Origin: Mycolicibacterium neoaurum ATCC 25795
GTDB lineage: Bacteria > Actinomycetota > Actinomycetes > Mycobacteriales > Mycobacteriaceae
Direction: 5' to 3'
Length of the DNA: 64,000 nt
NCBI RefSeq assembly: GCF_000691525.1
Contig: NZ_JMDW01000022.1
Location: forward strand, 34,019-98,018
Within the stretch, counting starts at the first letter, position 1. Every line of letters starts with the position of its first letter. Below are positions 7,013-16,707 of the stretch, in pieces. The position numbers and the translations under genes were made by a program. The notes beneath the pieces were generated by a model. It had not been told where the DNA came from and searched no databases. It was given only the letters and a program-made list of their open reading frames with translations.

Positions 7013-8296
7013 TCAACCCTGGCGTCGTCGCCGAGCGCTCACCACGGCGCCGATCACGGCCAGCACTGCGATGCCACCGAGTCCAGCAGCGACCCAGGCG
7101 AGCACCGGCGTCGACGAGTCCGCCTTCTCCGCGGTGCTGCGTTCCGCGGGCTGCAGGCGGTAGCCGGGCGGCAGGTCGGTTCCCGGTGTGCTCAATCCGG
7201 GGAGGCGGTCGGTCAGCGAGACGGTGAAACTGCGTCGCCCGGAGTCGGTGGGTCCCCAGGTGCCCCAGGCCGGTGTCTCCTCATCGAGCAGCACCTTGGT
7301 CAGCGACCGAGCCGGATCGTCACCGAGGTCGACCACCTTCTTGACGACCACAGGCTTGTACGACGCGTCGCCGAGTTTGAAGGACACCAGCACGTTTTCG
7401 TAGGTTGTCGGCACGGCGGGCTTGGGGGGAGGCGGTTGACCGGGTGCGGGTACGTAGCCGCCACCGGAGAAGCTACCCACCGACACGTTTGTCACCCGGC
7501 CGGCCGGATCGTTGACCACCGCGGTGAAGCTGTGCACGCCCGCCTGCGGCACGGTGAGAACCGTCGGCCGCAGCGGCGCGAGCTCAGTGATGTACGGCCG
7601 CCCGTCCGCGACGTAGGCGATCGTCACCGGGGTGCGATACGGACTGATCAGCATCGGCTGATACCACTGGGTGTACTGAACCCAGGACGAGTCCCATTGA
7701 GTGACGACCGAACTGGATTCCGAAAGGTATTCCGACTCGACGAGGCTTTGCAGCTGCTCGATCTGCGTCACCGATGCTTCGGTGGCCTCGCTGAATTCGG
7801 GTTCTGCACGTGTTGCCGTCTCCAGATCGTCGGCATCGATATCGGCGATATCGGGGGAGGCGGTGTCGGGGTTGGTGTCGGGGGTGTTGTCAGCGTCGGG
7901 CGCCTGCTCGGAGGGCGCCGGATCATCGGCACCTGGCGATGTTTCGGGGTCTGCACCGGTGGCGTCGGAGGGGGTGCTCGGATCGTCCTGCTGAGCGCCG
8001 GTCTCACCGGCCTGGTCTGGCTCGGGATCCGGCGCCGAGCCCAGCGCAGGCTCCGGTTGCGGCTCACGCTCGGGTTCCGGTGCGGGTTGTGGCTCCGGGG
8101 CAGGCTCCGGCTCGGGTTGCTGTTCCGGCTCTGGCTGTGGTTCTTCTGCAGGCTCCTCCGCGGGCGGCGAGTCGACCTGCACGGTGCCGTCGTCATCGTC
8201 GAACGGGTCTGCCACCGCCACACCGGGGACAGCGAAAAGGGTTGCGGTTGCGGTGATCGCGGCGGCTGCGGTGAGCCGGACTGTGCGGGAAGACAT
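7013..8296 (-). CDS. Exported Pro/Glu-rich protein with C-terminal membrane anchor
   Basis: This 427-residue protein has a signal peptide (residues 1-29, ending AVADP) and a low-complexity region rich in Pro, Glu and Gln (about 42-160). A folded part (about 200-370) with Trp- and Tyr-rich strands follows. It ends in a transmembrane helix (about 398-418) closed by the basic tail ARRRRQG. This is the layout of a surface protein held by its C-terminus. I do not recognise a catalytic domain. It lies downstream of the C39-like protein gene in the same orientation. Confidence 0.75.
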   Translation of the reverse strand: MSSRTVRLTAAAAITATATLFAVPGVAVADPFDDDDGTVQVDSPPAEEPAEEPQPEPEQQPEPEPAPEPQPAPEPEREPQPEPALGSAPDPEPDQAGETGAQQDDPSTPSDATGADPETSPGADDPAPSEQAPDADNTPDTNPDTASPDIADIDADDLETATRAEPEFSEATEASVTQIEQLQSLVESEYLSESSSVVTQWDSSWVQYTQWYQPMLISPYRTPVTIAYVADGRPYITELAPLRPTVLTVPQAGVHSFTAVVNDPAGRVTNVSVGSFSGGGYVPAPGQPPPPKPAVPTTYENVLVSFKLGDASYKPVVVKKVVDLGDDPARSLTKVLLDEETPAWGTWGPTDSGRRSFTVSLTDRLPGLSTPGTDLPPGYRLQPAERSTAEKADSSTPVLAWVAAGLGGIAVLAVIGAVVSARRRRQG

Positions 8297-8353
8297 GAGG
8301 ATCCTTGACTGGAGTGGAGTGACCGGGATGCGGTGCGGCTGGCTGCGAGATCA

Positions 8354-8390
8354 GGCGGGTGACGCGGCATGAATTGCCCCATCACCCGCC
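8354..8390 (-). terminator. Probable hairpin terminator after the C39-like gene
   Basis: GGCGGGTGA (8354-8362) pairs perfectly with TCACCCGCC (8382-8390) across a 19-base loop, 17 bases beyond the stop of the gene ending at 8407. There is no U run, as usual in mycobacteria. Confidence 0.5.
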
Positions 8391-8406
8391 AGCGAAATAC
8401 TCGACC

Positions 8407-10746
8407 TCAGCCCGCGGCGCTGCTGTCCCGTTCGGCGGTGGTCAGCGAGAAGTTTCCTGTCTCCCAGGCCTTCATGAACTGATCGAGTGGCACGGCCAGG
8501 CCTTGCCCGTTACGCAATGCGCTGTCATTGAGATAGACGACGCCCTTGGTCATGTTGACGCTGAGCACGGTTACGGCGTGATTGGATACGTCCAGACCGT
8601 CGCGGAACCGCGCCCAGTTCTCACCCAAGAACTGTTTGTTCCACGCGTCGTAGATCACTTTGTTGTTGACGCTGACGATCACCGACTGGCCCTGGTCCAG
8701 GGCGGCGGTCATATTATCCAGTGCCAGCGATCCTTCGGTCTTGAGATACGTGGTGTAGTCGGCGTTGATGCCGAATTTGTTGAGCAGGGTGATGACGTCT
8801 GCGGAGAAGGTTCCACCCTTTCCCTCGGTGTAGATCGGCATACCGACCCTTATACCGCTGGGCAGCGTCTCCGCCAGCTGCTGCACCTCGGCCGCGATCG
8901 CATCCATGTCGACCGGCATGCCATTTGCGGTCAACTGGGCGATGACGGCGGAGGTGGCCATCAGCGCGCATGTGCCGAAGTTGCCCTGGTACTTCCAGTA
9001 CTGATAGTTGCCAAGGTAATTCCCGTACTCGGTATCACCGGCCGATGGCGGGCCGATGGGCTCCGGCTGAGTGATGCCGAAGGTGAGCGACAGATCGTTG
9101 CTGAGGTCGGTGATGCTCTCCTGGAAAACCTGAACCTGGTGCACGAACGCCGCGGCGACTCGCGAGCCGATCTGCTGAATCGAGGGCAGCGACCAGACCC
9201 ACCTGGTCTCGGACGCGTCCGGTGCCACGTTCGGCGAACTGGTGAGCTGGGTGGTGACCAGCTGATAATTGTTCGGCCCCCAGGCGTCCATGAACTCGTC
9301 GTAACTCAGGACCAGGCCCTGCCCGTCATCCCGGGTGGGATCGTTGATGGTGACCGTTCCGTTGACATTGTCGACACCGATGACGACGACCGTCTTCTGG
9401 CGGACGCCCGTGCCGACCGATATCGGACCGTTGATCGCGACGATCATGGCCTTGGTCGGGTCTGTCAGGCCGTTGGTGAGGTCGTTGTACGCCTTGCTCG
9501 CCTGGTCGGTGCCGTAGTTTCGGATGATGATGCGAACATCCTTGTCCTGCAACACCTCATAGCTATCAGTCCAGTAGACGATCCGCATGCCGGGACCGAG
9601 GTAGACCATCGTGCCGGGTTTGACCAGGCTTGCGGTGTTCGACGCGGCGGTCAGGAAGCCCTGCAGATCTACCGTGCCCTGAGTCAACTGCGCGTAAGCC
9701 ATGGCCACCGTGGCCAGCGCGGCGGAGAGGTAGTCGTCGGCCTGCACGAAGTACTGCGCATTGCCTGTCGGATTACCGAACGGCAGCGACCTGGTGATCA
9801 CCTCCTGGGTGAACCCGAGGATGCCGATCACATCGTCGCGCAGTGCCGTCAGACTGCGTTGGAACCCGTAGAGCTGGTTCATCACGGCGAAGTACAGATT
9901 GGTGCCGAGTTCCTGCAGCCCGCGCAGCAATTCTTCGGGAGTGGGCAGGCCGAACGGGTTGCTCGCCTGCGCTACCGCAGCGGCAGGCACAGCGGCCGGA
10001 GACAGCGCCGCCGCGCGCCCCACGGCGCTCGAGGTGGAGGCCAGCGTGTAGAAACTGGCGCCCGCGGATCCGGTGATGGTGCTCAGCCCACTGTCGTTGA
10101 CCGCCGGCGTGAGGAGGGGAGTGCTTTCGGGTTCGGGTGGCGCGGACGCCGATGAGCCGTCCGAGATCACCGGGGAATTGGCAGCGGCTGGTTGCGGTGT
10201 GGCGGTGGATTCGTTCGAGGTGCCGGTCGGGTTGTTCTCCTCGACGATGGTGACCGCCTCGGCCACGGTCTCCTCGGGGATGACTTCTTCGGAGCCGGTC
10301 TCCTCGGAGCCGCCGATGGTCTCCTCGGCGGTTGCATCGTCCTCGTCGAGACCCGAACCACGGGTGGGTAACCCTTCGCCCCAGCTGTCGTCGGAGTCGT
10401 CGGACTGCTCCGCGTCGTCCTTGGTGCGCGTTCCGGAGCTGTCTTCGGAATCGTCCGGTGAAGAGCCGACAGTCTCGCGCGACGATCCGCCGCTGCCTTT
10501 CCCCGGTCCCGCGGTGGTCGATCCCGCATCGGAGGACGACGAGGAATCGGAGCTGTCGGAGGAACCGGTGCGGGTGGTACCCGAGGGTGCATCTGGCGAG
10601 TCGGCGGCCGCGATGGCCGCGCCGCCGAGCATCGCGGCTCCCATACCCAGGGTCATCGCGCCCGCGCCGAGCCACAGCCGTGCTTGCTGGGCTCGGCGTT
10701 CACCCACGCAGTCCGGATGCGCTTCCTGTGTCCCGTCCACCGTCAT
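8407..10746 (-). CDS. Exported protein with tandem C39-like peptidase domains, first one degenerate
   Basis: This 779-residue protein starts at ATG 10746, behind GGGGGAG. An N-terminal export signal (hydrophobic residues about 25-48) is followed by a Ser/Asp/Glu-rich linker (to about 230). Two homologous papain-like C39 units follow. The C-terminal unit has the nucleophile region GTCALM (Cys593) and the histidine region SNHAVTVL (His723). The first unit aligns over YFVQADDYLSAALATV and GVRQKTVVVIGVD, but has Ala342 and Lys451 where Cys and His should be. So one unit is probably active and one is a binding or structural copy. Confidence 0.75.
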   Translation of the reverse strand: MTVDGTQEAHPDCVGERRAQQARLWLGAGAMTLGMGAAMLGGAAIAAADSPDAPSGTTRTGSSDSSDSSSSSDAGSTTAGPGKGSGGSSRETVGSSPDDSEDSSGTRTKDDAEQSDDSDDSWGEGLPTRGSGLDEDDATAEETIGGSEETGSEEVIPEETVAEAVTIVEENNPTGTSNESTATPQPAAANSPVISDGSSASAPPEPESTPLLTPAVNDSGLSTITGSAGASFYTLASTSSAVGRAAALSPAAVPAAAVAQASNPFGLPTPEELLRGLQELGTNLYFAVMNQLYGFQRSLTALRDDVIGILGFTQEVITRSLPFGNPTGNAQYFVQADDYLSAALATVAMAYAQLTQGTVDLQGFLTAASNTASLVKPGTMVYLGPGMRIVYWTDSYEVLQDKDVRIIIRNYGTDQASKAYNDLTNGLTDPTKAMIVAINGPISVGTGVRQKTVVVIGVDNVNGTVTINDPTRDDGQGLVLSYDEFMDAWGPNNYQLVTTQLTSSPNVAPDASETRWVWSLPSIQQIGSRVAAAFVHQVQVFQESITDLSNDLSLTFGITQPEPIGPPSAGDTEYGNYLGNYQYWKYQGNFGTCALMATSAVIAQLTANGMPVDMDAIAAEVQQLAETLPSGIRVGMPIYTEGKGGTFSADVITLLNKFGINADYTTYLKTEGSLALDNMTAALDQGQSVIVSVNNKVIYDAWNKQFLGENWARFRDGLDVSNHAVTVLSVNMTKGVVYLNDSALRNGQGLAVPLDQFMKAWETGNFSLTTAERDSSAAG

Positions 10747-11113
10747 CGATTGCTCCCCCACTCCTGGTTTGACGCCTACGTAAAAATTGCTGAGCGAACC
10801 GAACAATACGCATCGCGGGGCTATATCCGCTGTTCAATCACGGTTTTTACGTGGTCGTGCAAGTGTGGCAAACCTCAGGAAGTTCTTCGACGAGTGAATG
10901 ACCTAGATTTGCCACCCCGGGGTGCGTCGATGGCTAAGTCCACCGACCGGGGCACGGGTGTTGCGGTTGCGAGGAGGGCACCTGCGGGCGGCCTCGGTGA
11001 CGCCCGGCTGCCGTCGCCGCTGTCAAATAGCTGAAATAGGCCGATCCGGAGATCGCGGGCGCACCCACTGTGTCATAGTCGTCCGGGCGTTTTGCCCTGA
11101 CGAAGGAGCCCGC
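10747..11113. other. Intergenic region between the C39-like gene and amt
   Basis: These 367 bases lie between divergent genes and must carry both promoters. A short open frame from 10930 to 11034 has no supporting ribosome site or recognisable product. A small hairpin GGGC-GTTTT-GCCC lies near 11087, just before the amt ribosome site. I see no clear GlnR-type box. Confidence 0.4.
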
Positions 11114-12370
11114 GTGCAGATCGACCCCGCCGCCACCGCCTGGTTGCTCGTCAGCACCGCGATGGTGTTGTTGATGACCCCGGGTCTGGCCATCTTCTAC
11201 GGCGGCATGGTCCGCTCCACCGGCGTGCTGAACATGATCATGATGAGCTTCATCGCCATCCCGGTCGTCACGGTCACCTGGATCGTGGCCGGCTACAGCC
11301 TGGCGTTCGGCACGGACGCCGGGGGCGGAATCATCGGCGGGCTCGGCCACCTCGGACTGTCCGGTATCGATGTGTCCGCGGTGCGCTCCAATGTGCCCGA
11401 GCTGCTGTTCGTGACGTTCCAGTTGGCGTTCGCCATTCTCACCGCGGCGCTGGTCAGCGGCGCGATCGCCGACCGGGCGAAATTCTCGGCGTGGACGCTG
11501 TTCGTCGCGCTGTGGACGTTGGCCGTGTATTCGCCCGTCGCGCACTGGGTCTGGGGACCTGGCGGGTGGCTCTCCGTCTTCGGCGCGCTCGACTTCGCGG
11601 GTGGATTGGTTGTCGAGATCGTCTCGGGGGCCTCGGCTTTGGCGCTCGCGCTGGTGCTCGGCCCGCGTATCGGGTTCAAATCCGAGGCCATGCGCCCGCA
11701 CAATCTCCCGTTCGTCCTGCTCGGTGTCGGCCTGTTGTGGTTCGGCTGGTTCGGTTTCAACGCAGGCTCGGCATTTGCGGTGGACGGCAAGGCCGCGGTC
11801 ATTTTTCTCAACACGCTGATCGCCGGATGCCTCGGGATGCTGGGCTGGCTCGCAGTCGAACGCTTCCGCGATGGACACCCGACCACCTTTGGCGCCGCCT
11901 CCGGCGTCGTAGCGGGCCTGGTCGCCATCACGCCGTCATGCGGGTTCGTCTCGCCGCTGGGCGCCGTAGTGGTCGGTCTGGTTGCGGGCGTGGTGTGCTC
12001 GTATGCGATCGGGTGGAAATTCACCGCTGGATACGATGATTCGCTCGACGTGGTGGGAGTGCACTTCGTCGGCGGGGTGGTCGGAACCTTCCTCATCGGT
12101 CTGCTCGCTGCCGAGGCCGTGTCGGGCGGTCCCGAGGGCCTTTTCTACGGCGGCGGGATCACCCAGGTGGGCAAGCAGACTCTGGGCATCGTCGTGGTCG
12201 CCGCGTTCGCGTTCACCGTGTCGTTCGTGCTGGGAAAGGTGATCGACGCGACCATGGGATTCCGGGTAACTCGCGAAGACGAACTATCCGGTATCGACTT
12301 CACCCAGCACGCCGAAACGGCGTATGCCGAAGGTGTGCACGGCCAGCAGCACAAGCGTCCCGGTACCTGA
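11114..12370 (+). CDS. amt: Ammonium transporter (Amt family)
   Basis: This 418-residue, 11-helix membrane protein begins at GTG 11114 with AGGAG upstream. Family hallmarks are FYGGMVRSTGVLNMIMMSF near the N-terminus and the two pore histidines, in HWVWGPGGWL and in VGVHFVGGVVGTF. The twin histidines conduct ammonia or ammonium across the cytoplasmic membrane. No glnB or glnD follows; the next gene is convergent and starts its stop codon on the very next base. Confidence 0.95.
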   Translation: MQIDPAATAWLLVSTAMVLLMTPGLAIFYGGMVRSTGVLNMIMMSFIAIPVVTVTWIVAGYSLAFGTDAGGGIIGGLGHLGLSGIDVSAVRSNVPELLFVTFQLAFAILTAALVSGAIADRAKFSAWTLFVALWTLAVYSPVAHWVWGPGGWLSVFGALDFAGGLVVEIVSGASALALALVLGPRIGFKSEAMRPHNLPFVLLGVGLLWFGWFGFNAGSAFAVDGKAAVIFLNTLIAGCLGMLGWLAVERFRDGHPTTFGAASGVVAGLVAITPSCGFVSPLGAVVVGLVAGVVCSYAIGWKFTAGYDDSLDVVGVHFVGGVVGTFLIGLLAAEAVSGGPEGLFYGGGITQVGKQTLGIVVVAAFAFTVSFVLGKVIDATMGFRVTREDELSGIDFTQHAETAYAEGVHGQQHKRPGT

Positions 12371-13027
12371 TCACCGCGGCCCGTCCACGGCGAACGTGCC
12401 GGCGTCATCGGTGAACTCGGCGTACACCTGGCGGATGGCCCCGTCGATCTCGACGTCACAGGTGAAGCTGTCGCCCTTGGCGGCCGACGGATCCTTGCCT
12501 TTGTTGCAGCGCAGTGCGCTGATGGAGTTGGCGCCGTATCCGTTGATCGGATCCGACAGGATGTCACGTACGCCGGTCTCGGCCGTCTCGACCCTGATAA
12601 CCGGAGTGCCGTCGAATCCGAACTGCCAGATACCGATACCCACCCCGACGAGCGCGACACCCGCCAGGCCGGCAATGATGGCGGTGCGCCGGTGGTCCGG
12701 TCTGCGCTGTTGCCGTCGATGTCCAACGGCCTGCTGCTCCGGCCGAAGCTTGTAGCGGTTCGGGTCGACCGGCGGGCGTTGCGCCGGTGGAGGTGTCGGC
12801 TTTCTCGGCGGTGGCTGCGCTGGCTGGTTGGGCCATGGTGGCTGCCCAGGTGCGGGCGGCGGCTGATATCGGGGCTGGGGTCGCTGCGGCGGTGGGCCCT
12901 GGTCGTGCGGACGGGGTATCCGCGAGGGTGTCTGCGGCGGGGACCCCGGCGGCGCCGCTCCGCCGGGCCTGGCCCACCACGGTTGGGCTTGTCCCGGCGG
13001 CTGATTCGGGTTCGGTGGGTACGTCAC
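12371..13027 (-). CDS. DUF4333 membrane-anchored protein with Pro-rich N-terminus
   Basis: This 218-residue protein has a Pro/Gln-rich cytoplasmic segment (about 1-95), a basic stop-transfer (HRRQQRRPDHRR) and one transmembrane helix (about 113-133). An extracellular DUF4333 domain follows, with a Cys pair (LRCNKGKD and FTCDVEID) likely to form a disulfide. DUF4333 proteins are common in mycobacteria, of unknown function. It starts at GTG 13027, overlapping the stop of the upstream protease gene (GTGA), so the two are coupled. Confidence 0.85.
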   Translation of the reverse strand: MTYPPNPNQPPGQAQPWWARPGGAAPPGSPPQTPSRIPRPHDQGPPPQRPQPRYQPPPAPGQPPWPNQPAQPPPRKPTPPPAQRPPVDPNRYKLRPEQQAVGHRRQQRRPDHRRTAIIAGLAGVALVGVGIGIWQFGFDGTPVIRVETAETGVRDILSDPINGYGANSISALRCNKGKDPSAAKGDSFTCDVEIDGAIRQVYAEFTDDAGTFAVDGPR

Positions 13028-14475
13028 GAGGCACCGAACCGCTGGTAGCACGTTTCGGCATCGCCGCCCAGACCGGACCGGTACGCCAGGATCCTGGTGA
13101 ACCCGGCCGGCGCGGTCACACCGTTGACATCGCTGGCGGCCAGGCCATTGGTCAGCAGCCCCGAGATCGCCTCATCGGTGTCACCGGCCGACAACGTCAG
13201 TGTGCCGCCGGGTTCGGCCATCCGGCCCTGCGCGACGCCGGTCAGACACGCGGTGCGCAGCGCCGTGATCGCCGTATCCAGTGGGTCGCCACGCTCCTTC
13301 TGCAGGGCCAGCGCGTATCTGGATGTCACGATCGACAGCGCGGTGTTGTCGCCCTGTAGCAGCACGCCCTGGTCCTCGGCCTTGGGAGTTCCCAACGCCT
13401 GCAGGGTCGGGAGATTGACGTTCACGGTGTTGGTCGAGGGGCAGTAGGACGCCGGGGAAACCGTCTGCGCGTCAGGACAGGGCGCCATGTCCAGGTTCAG
13501 CGACGGCGGGCTGGCCGGCTGGTAGATCTGGGTCAGGGTATCCATCAGGCCGGACAGCAACTGTTCGTCGATCGGGCTGTCGCTGGCCGATGGATCGCCG
13601 TAGGAGTCATAGGACAGGAACTTCGGCAGATCGCCCTGACGTTCGGTGATCTCGGCCATGTCGATTGCCGCACATTGGTCGGCATTGCCGGCAAACCCGA
13701 TCTGGAAGGCGCTGATCCGGTCCAGGGCGGACCCGTGTGCGTCGCCGGTCAGGATGGCTTCCTCCTGGGTCATCAGCGGGTCCCGGATGTAGATCGCGCC
13801 GGCCAGAACGTGATTGAGCCCGTCGCCGGTGCTCAGGTCGAATCGTGGCGACTTTCCCGCGGCCACCCAGTGCAGGTAGACGCCGGCAAAACAATCGGCC
13901 TGTTGCTCCTTGACCAGCACGGGGGTCGACTTCTCTACCAGGTGGGCCTTGGCCTGAACGGCATGGCCGAACTCATGGGCGATCACCCCGACCACGCCCA
14001 TATCGCCGAAGTACTGTGCCGCGCCGGGAATGAACTGGCCTCTGTCCCAGGCCATCACGTCCTCGCCGAAGCAGTAGAAGGCGTTCGACAGGTCGTAGAG
14101 ATCGTTGCCGCAGACGGTGGGTGATGCGGGATCGGACGCGTCATAGGACACGAGTCGAGACACCGGGCTGTAGGTGCCGGTGAGGGCGCCCTCCCAGTTC
14201 TGTGACCAGAAATCCTCAAGGTCGTCGACGGCTCGTAGCACCAACTCGTCGACCGGGCCACCGTCGCTGTTCTCGGCGACGCTCACCGGCGGGGGAGCGT
14301 CCGGCCGCGGCCCGCTCGGTCCGTCGCGGGCGGGCAGCCCGCCGGCGCGCTGCGGGTCGTAGAGCATGGACACCGGGCGGCCGTCGAGCACCGCCGAGGC
14401 GCAGCCGGACAGGATCAGAACGAGGACGAGCACCCCGCCCAGCCAGGCACGACGCCCTGCGACCCGTTGATCCAT
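13024..14475 (-). CDS. Neutral zinc metallopeptidase lipoprotein
   Basis: This 483-residue protein has a lipoprotein signal (LILSGCAS; Cys25 would be lipidated). The zinc-protease motif HEFGH (VGVIAHEFGHAVQAKAH) lies near residue 168, with a downstream QQADCFAGVYLHW containing the probable third-ligand region. The pattern matches the YpfJ/neutral zinc metallopeptidase family. It is expected on the outer face of the cytoplasmic membrane. The coupled DUF4333 gene suggests a cell-envelope pair. The natural substrate is not known. Confidence 0.85.
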   Translation of the reverse strand: MDQRVAGRRAWLGGVLVLVLILSGCASAVLDGRPVSMLYDPQRAGGLPARDGPSGPRPDAPPPVSVAENSDGGPVDELVLRAVDDLEDFWSQNWEGALTGTYSPVSRLVSYDASDPASPTVCGNDLYDLSNAFYCFGEDVMAWDRGQFIPGAAQYFGDMGVVGVIAHEFGHAVQAKAHLVEKSTPVLVKEQQADCFAGVYLHWVAAGKSPRFDLSTGDGLNHVLAGAIYIRDPLMTQEEAILTGDAHGSALDRISAFQIGFAGNADQCAAIDMAEITERQGDLPKFLSYDSYGDPSASDSPIDEQLLSGLMDTLTQIYQPASPPSLNLDMAPCPDAQTVSPASYCPSTNTVNVNLPTLQALGTPKAEDQGVLLQGDNTALSIVTSRYALALQKERGDPLDTAITALRTACLTGVAQGRMAEPGGTLTLSAGDTDEAISGLLTNGLAASDVNGVTAPAGFTRILAYRSGLGGDAETCYQRFGAS

Positions 14476-14518
14476 GGTCGAAGGCTAACAAGCCGAGGTG
14501 TCTGACCGCCGATCGAGA

Positions 14519-15538
14519 TCATCGGGTGTATCGCGCGGCCAGTGTGCGGCGGTGGGCTCTCGGCGAACCGAACAGGGACCTGTTCAGGCCTGCCCGTTTC
14601 AAGTAGACGTGGATTCCGCTTTCCCAGGTATAGCCGATCCCGCCGTGCAACTGCATTGCCGTTCCTGCGACGAAAACGGCGGTCTCGGTCGCGTATGCCT
14701 TGGCCATGGCAGCCGACGCGCTCGTGTCACCGCCGTCGACGATTGCGTCCACCGCGACGTCGACGAGCTGTCGGGCAACCCGGATCTTCACGAGCATGTC
14801 GGCGCAGGCGTGTTTCACGGCCTGGAATGAGCCGATCGGCCGGCCGAACTGATGCCGCATCCCGACGTAGTCGACCGTGCCTTTCAGCATTGCTTCGGCC
14901 AGCCCCAGGCTGTCGGCGGCGACGGCAACGGCACCGCGGTCGATCAGGCAGGCCAAGGCGGGCAGCGGCCAGATCCGGTCGGCAGGCGCCCTGTCAGCGG
15001 TCACGGTGGCCAGCGCGCGCGTCTCGTCGAGCACGGGTTGCGGTGTCACGATGAGCTGGGAAGGTGCGCAGTCGGCGAGCACCATTGTGCCGTTCGGCGC
15101 ACGGGCCGGAATCAACAGCCGGGTCGCCTGACCGGCGTCTGGCACGAACTCCGCCGTTCCGTCCACACTCTGGTCATCGTGAAGGCGGAACGCTGACCCA
15201 GGATTCTCACCCGTCGGTAGCACCGCCACGGGTCGCTCGCCGCCCTCGGCGGTCCGGGCCAGCAACCGATCGCGATCCGCGTCATCGCCGATGGTCAGCA
15301 GCGCACCGACAGCCAACATCACACCCAGGTGCGGGCCTAGTGCCGCGGCACGCCCCAGTTCCTCGGCGACCAAGGCGGTTTCGGCGAAGGAAACCCCCGA
15401 CCCGCCGAGCGTCTCGGCGATCTCCAGTCCTGGCCAACCCGCCCGGGTGAGCAGCGTCCAGTCCGGACGGCCGGTCGACAACACGTCCCGTGCCACCGAC
15501 CGCATCTGGGCGTGCAGCTCGACGAATTCTCGAGGCAT
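14519..15538 (-). CDS. Acyl-CoA dehydrogenase, small subunit type
   Basis: This 339-residue protein has the acyl-CoA dehydrogenase C-terminal helices (HQFGRPIGSFQAVKHACAD and LHGGIGYTWESGIHVYLKRA). Its N-terminal and middle parts are degenerate compared with a complete enzyme. It starts at ATG 15538 inside the stop of the preceding full-length dehydrogenase gene. Such large/small pairs form the heteromeric dehydrogenases known from steroid side-chain oxidation, acting on bulky acyl-CoA. I infer it partners with the 15538-16707 product. Confidence 0.85.
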   Translation of the reverse strand: MPREFVELHAQMRSVARDVLSTGRPDWTLLTRAGWPGLEIAETLGGSGVSFAETALVAEELGRAAALGPHLGVMLAVGALLTIGDDADRDRLLARTAEGGERPVAVLPTGENPGSAFRLHDDQSVDGTAEFVPDAGQATRLLIPARAPNGTMVLADCAPSQLIVTPQPVLDETRALATVTADRAPADRIWPLPALACLIDRGAVAVAADSLGLAEAMLKGTVDYVGMRHQFGRPIGSFQAVKHACADMLVKIRVARQLVDVAVDAIVDGGDTSASAAMAKAYATETAVFVAGTAMQLHGGIGYTWESGIHVYLKRAGLNRSLFGSPRAHRRTLAARYTR

Positions 15539-16707
15539 CAGGCCCCCGCCGGTTCTCGGGGTAGGCCGAGGCCGCGCTCCCCGATGATGGTGCGTTGGAT
15601 CTCGCTGGCGCCGCCGGGAATGGTCCACTCCCAGGAGCCGATGAAATCCAGCACCCAGGCGCCCGACTCCCAACCGCTGGAGATCGGTTTGGCCAGGACG
15701 GTGTGCCCGGCCAATCCGCTGATCTGGGTCCCGAAATCGGTCAATCGTTGCAGCAGTTCGCTGTAGAACAATTTCACCACCGATGCGTCGGCGGGTCCGC
15801 TCGTCCTGCCCTCGACCAGGTCACGGCACAGCCCCCGCAGTCCGGTGATCTCGATCTCGAACTGTGCCAGATGATCTGACACCAGATCGTCATCGATTAC
15901 ACCCGCGCTGCGGCATTCGCCGACAAGCCATCCGAAGCCCGCGTTACCCAGCCGCTCCGCCAGTTCCAGCATGGTCATTCCACGCTCGGCGCCCAGCGTC
16001 TCCTGCGCCACCTGCCAACCCTTGTTCTCCGCGCCCACCAGGTTCGCCGCCGGAACTCGCACGTCGTTGAGGAACACCTCGCAGAAGTGCGATTCACCGG
16101 TGGCCTGTTTTATCGGCCGGACTTCAACGCCGGGGCTGTCCATATCCATCAGGAAATACGAGATGCCATGCCGTTTAGGGGCATTTGGATCGGTGCGCGC
16201 CAGAAGCAGGCACCAGTCGGCGTGCAACCCCCCGCTTGCCCAGACCTTCTGGCCGTTGACCACGAAATGGTCGCCGTCGCGGCGCGCCGAGGTGCGCAAC
16301 GCGGCGAGGTCGGAACCGGCTTCGGGTTCGGAGAAGCCCTGCACCCAGATCTCACCGTCCAGGATGGCGGGAAGGTGGCGACGACGCTGTTCGTCGGTGC
16401 CGACGGCCAACAGCGTCGATGCGGCATGGTGTATGCCGACGAACGCCAACACCAGTCGCGGTGCGTCTGCCGCGGCCAATTCCGAGTACAGCACGATCTG
16501 TTCGGCCACGGACATGCCGCCGCCCCACTCCGCAGGCCAGTGCGGAACCGCGAAACCTGCCGAATGCAATTCGCTGAACCATGCCTTTTGAAACCGCACG
16601 TACTCGTCGTCACCGACGCCGGTCTGTGCGGCCCGCCAGTCGGCAGGCACATGCGCGGCACACCAGTCGCGTACCTGCCGTCGAAAGCCGTCCAGATCTC
16701 CGGTCAT
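15538..16707 (-). CDS. Acyl-CoA dehydrogenase, large subunit type
   Basis: This 389-residue FadE-type flavoprotein shows LPAILDGEIWVQGFSEPEAG, the flavin-binding FVVNGQKVWASGG and the C-terminal GGASEIQRTIIGERGLGLPR. It would introduce a double bond alpha-beta to the CoA thioester. It is the third of four overlapping genes read from 18796 down to 14519, with a 4-bp overlap at each junction, so subunit ratios are probably set by coupling. Confidence 0.9.
   Translation of the reverse strand: MTGDLDGFRRQVRDWCAAHVPADWRAAQTGVGDDEYVRFQKAWFSELHSAGFAVPHWPAEWGGGMSVAEQIVLYSELAAADAPRLVLAFVGIHHAASTLLAVGTDEQRRRHLPAILDGEIWVQGFSEPEAGSDLAALRTSARRDGDHFVVNGQKVWASGGLHADWCLLLARTDPNAPKRHGISYFLMDMDSPGVEVRPIKQATGESHFCEVFLNDVRVPAANLVGAENKGWQVAQETLGAERGMTMLELAERLGNAGFGWLVGECRSAGVIDDDLVSDHLAQFEIEITGLRGLCRDLVEGRTSGPADASVVKLFYSELLQRLTDFGTQISGLAGHTVLAKPISSGWESGAWVLDFIGSWEWTIPGGASEIQRTIIGERGLGLPREPAGA

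Noticed and set aside
8040..8170. Repetitive DNA resembling a short tandem repeat or CRISPR-like array
   Set aside because: The repeats are uneven codons for Pro, Glu and Gln within one protein frame; there are no conserved repeats with unique spacers.
8359..10155. Long plus-strand open frame opposite the C39-like gene
   Set aside because: Same shadow effect; its translation is Arg/Val-rich with no motif, and the minus frame has a signal peptide and conserved domains.
10930..11034. Small open frame upstream of amt
   Set aside because: No ribosome site, Arg/Gly/Pro-rich translation, and no sign of a leader-peptide stall motif.
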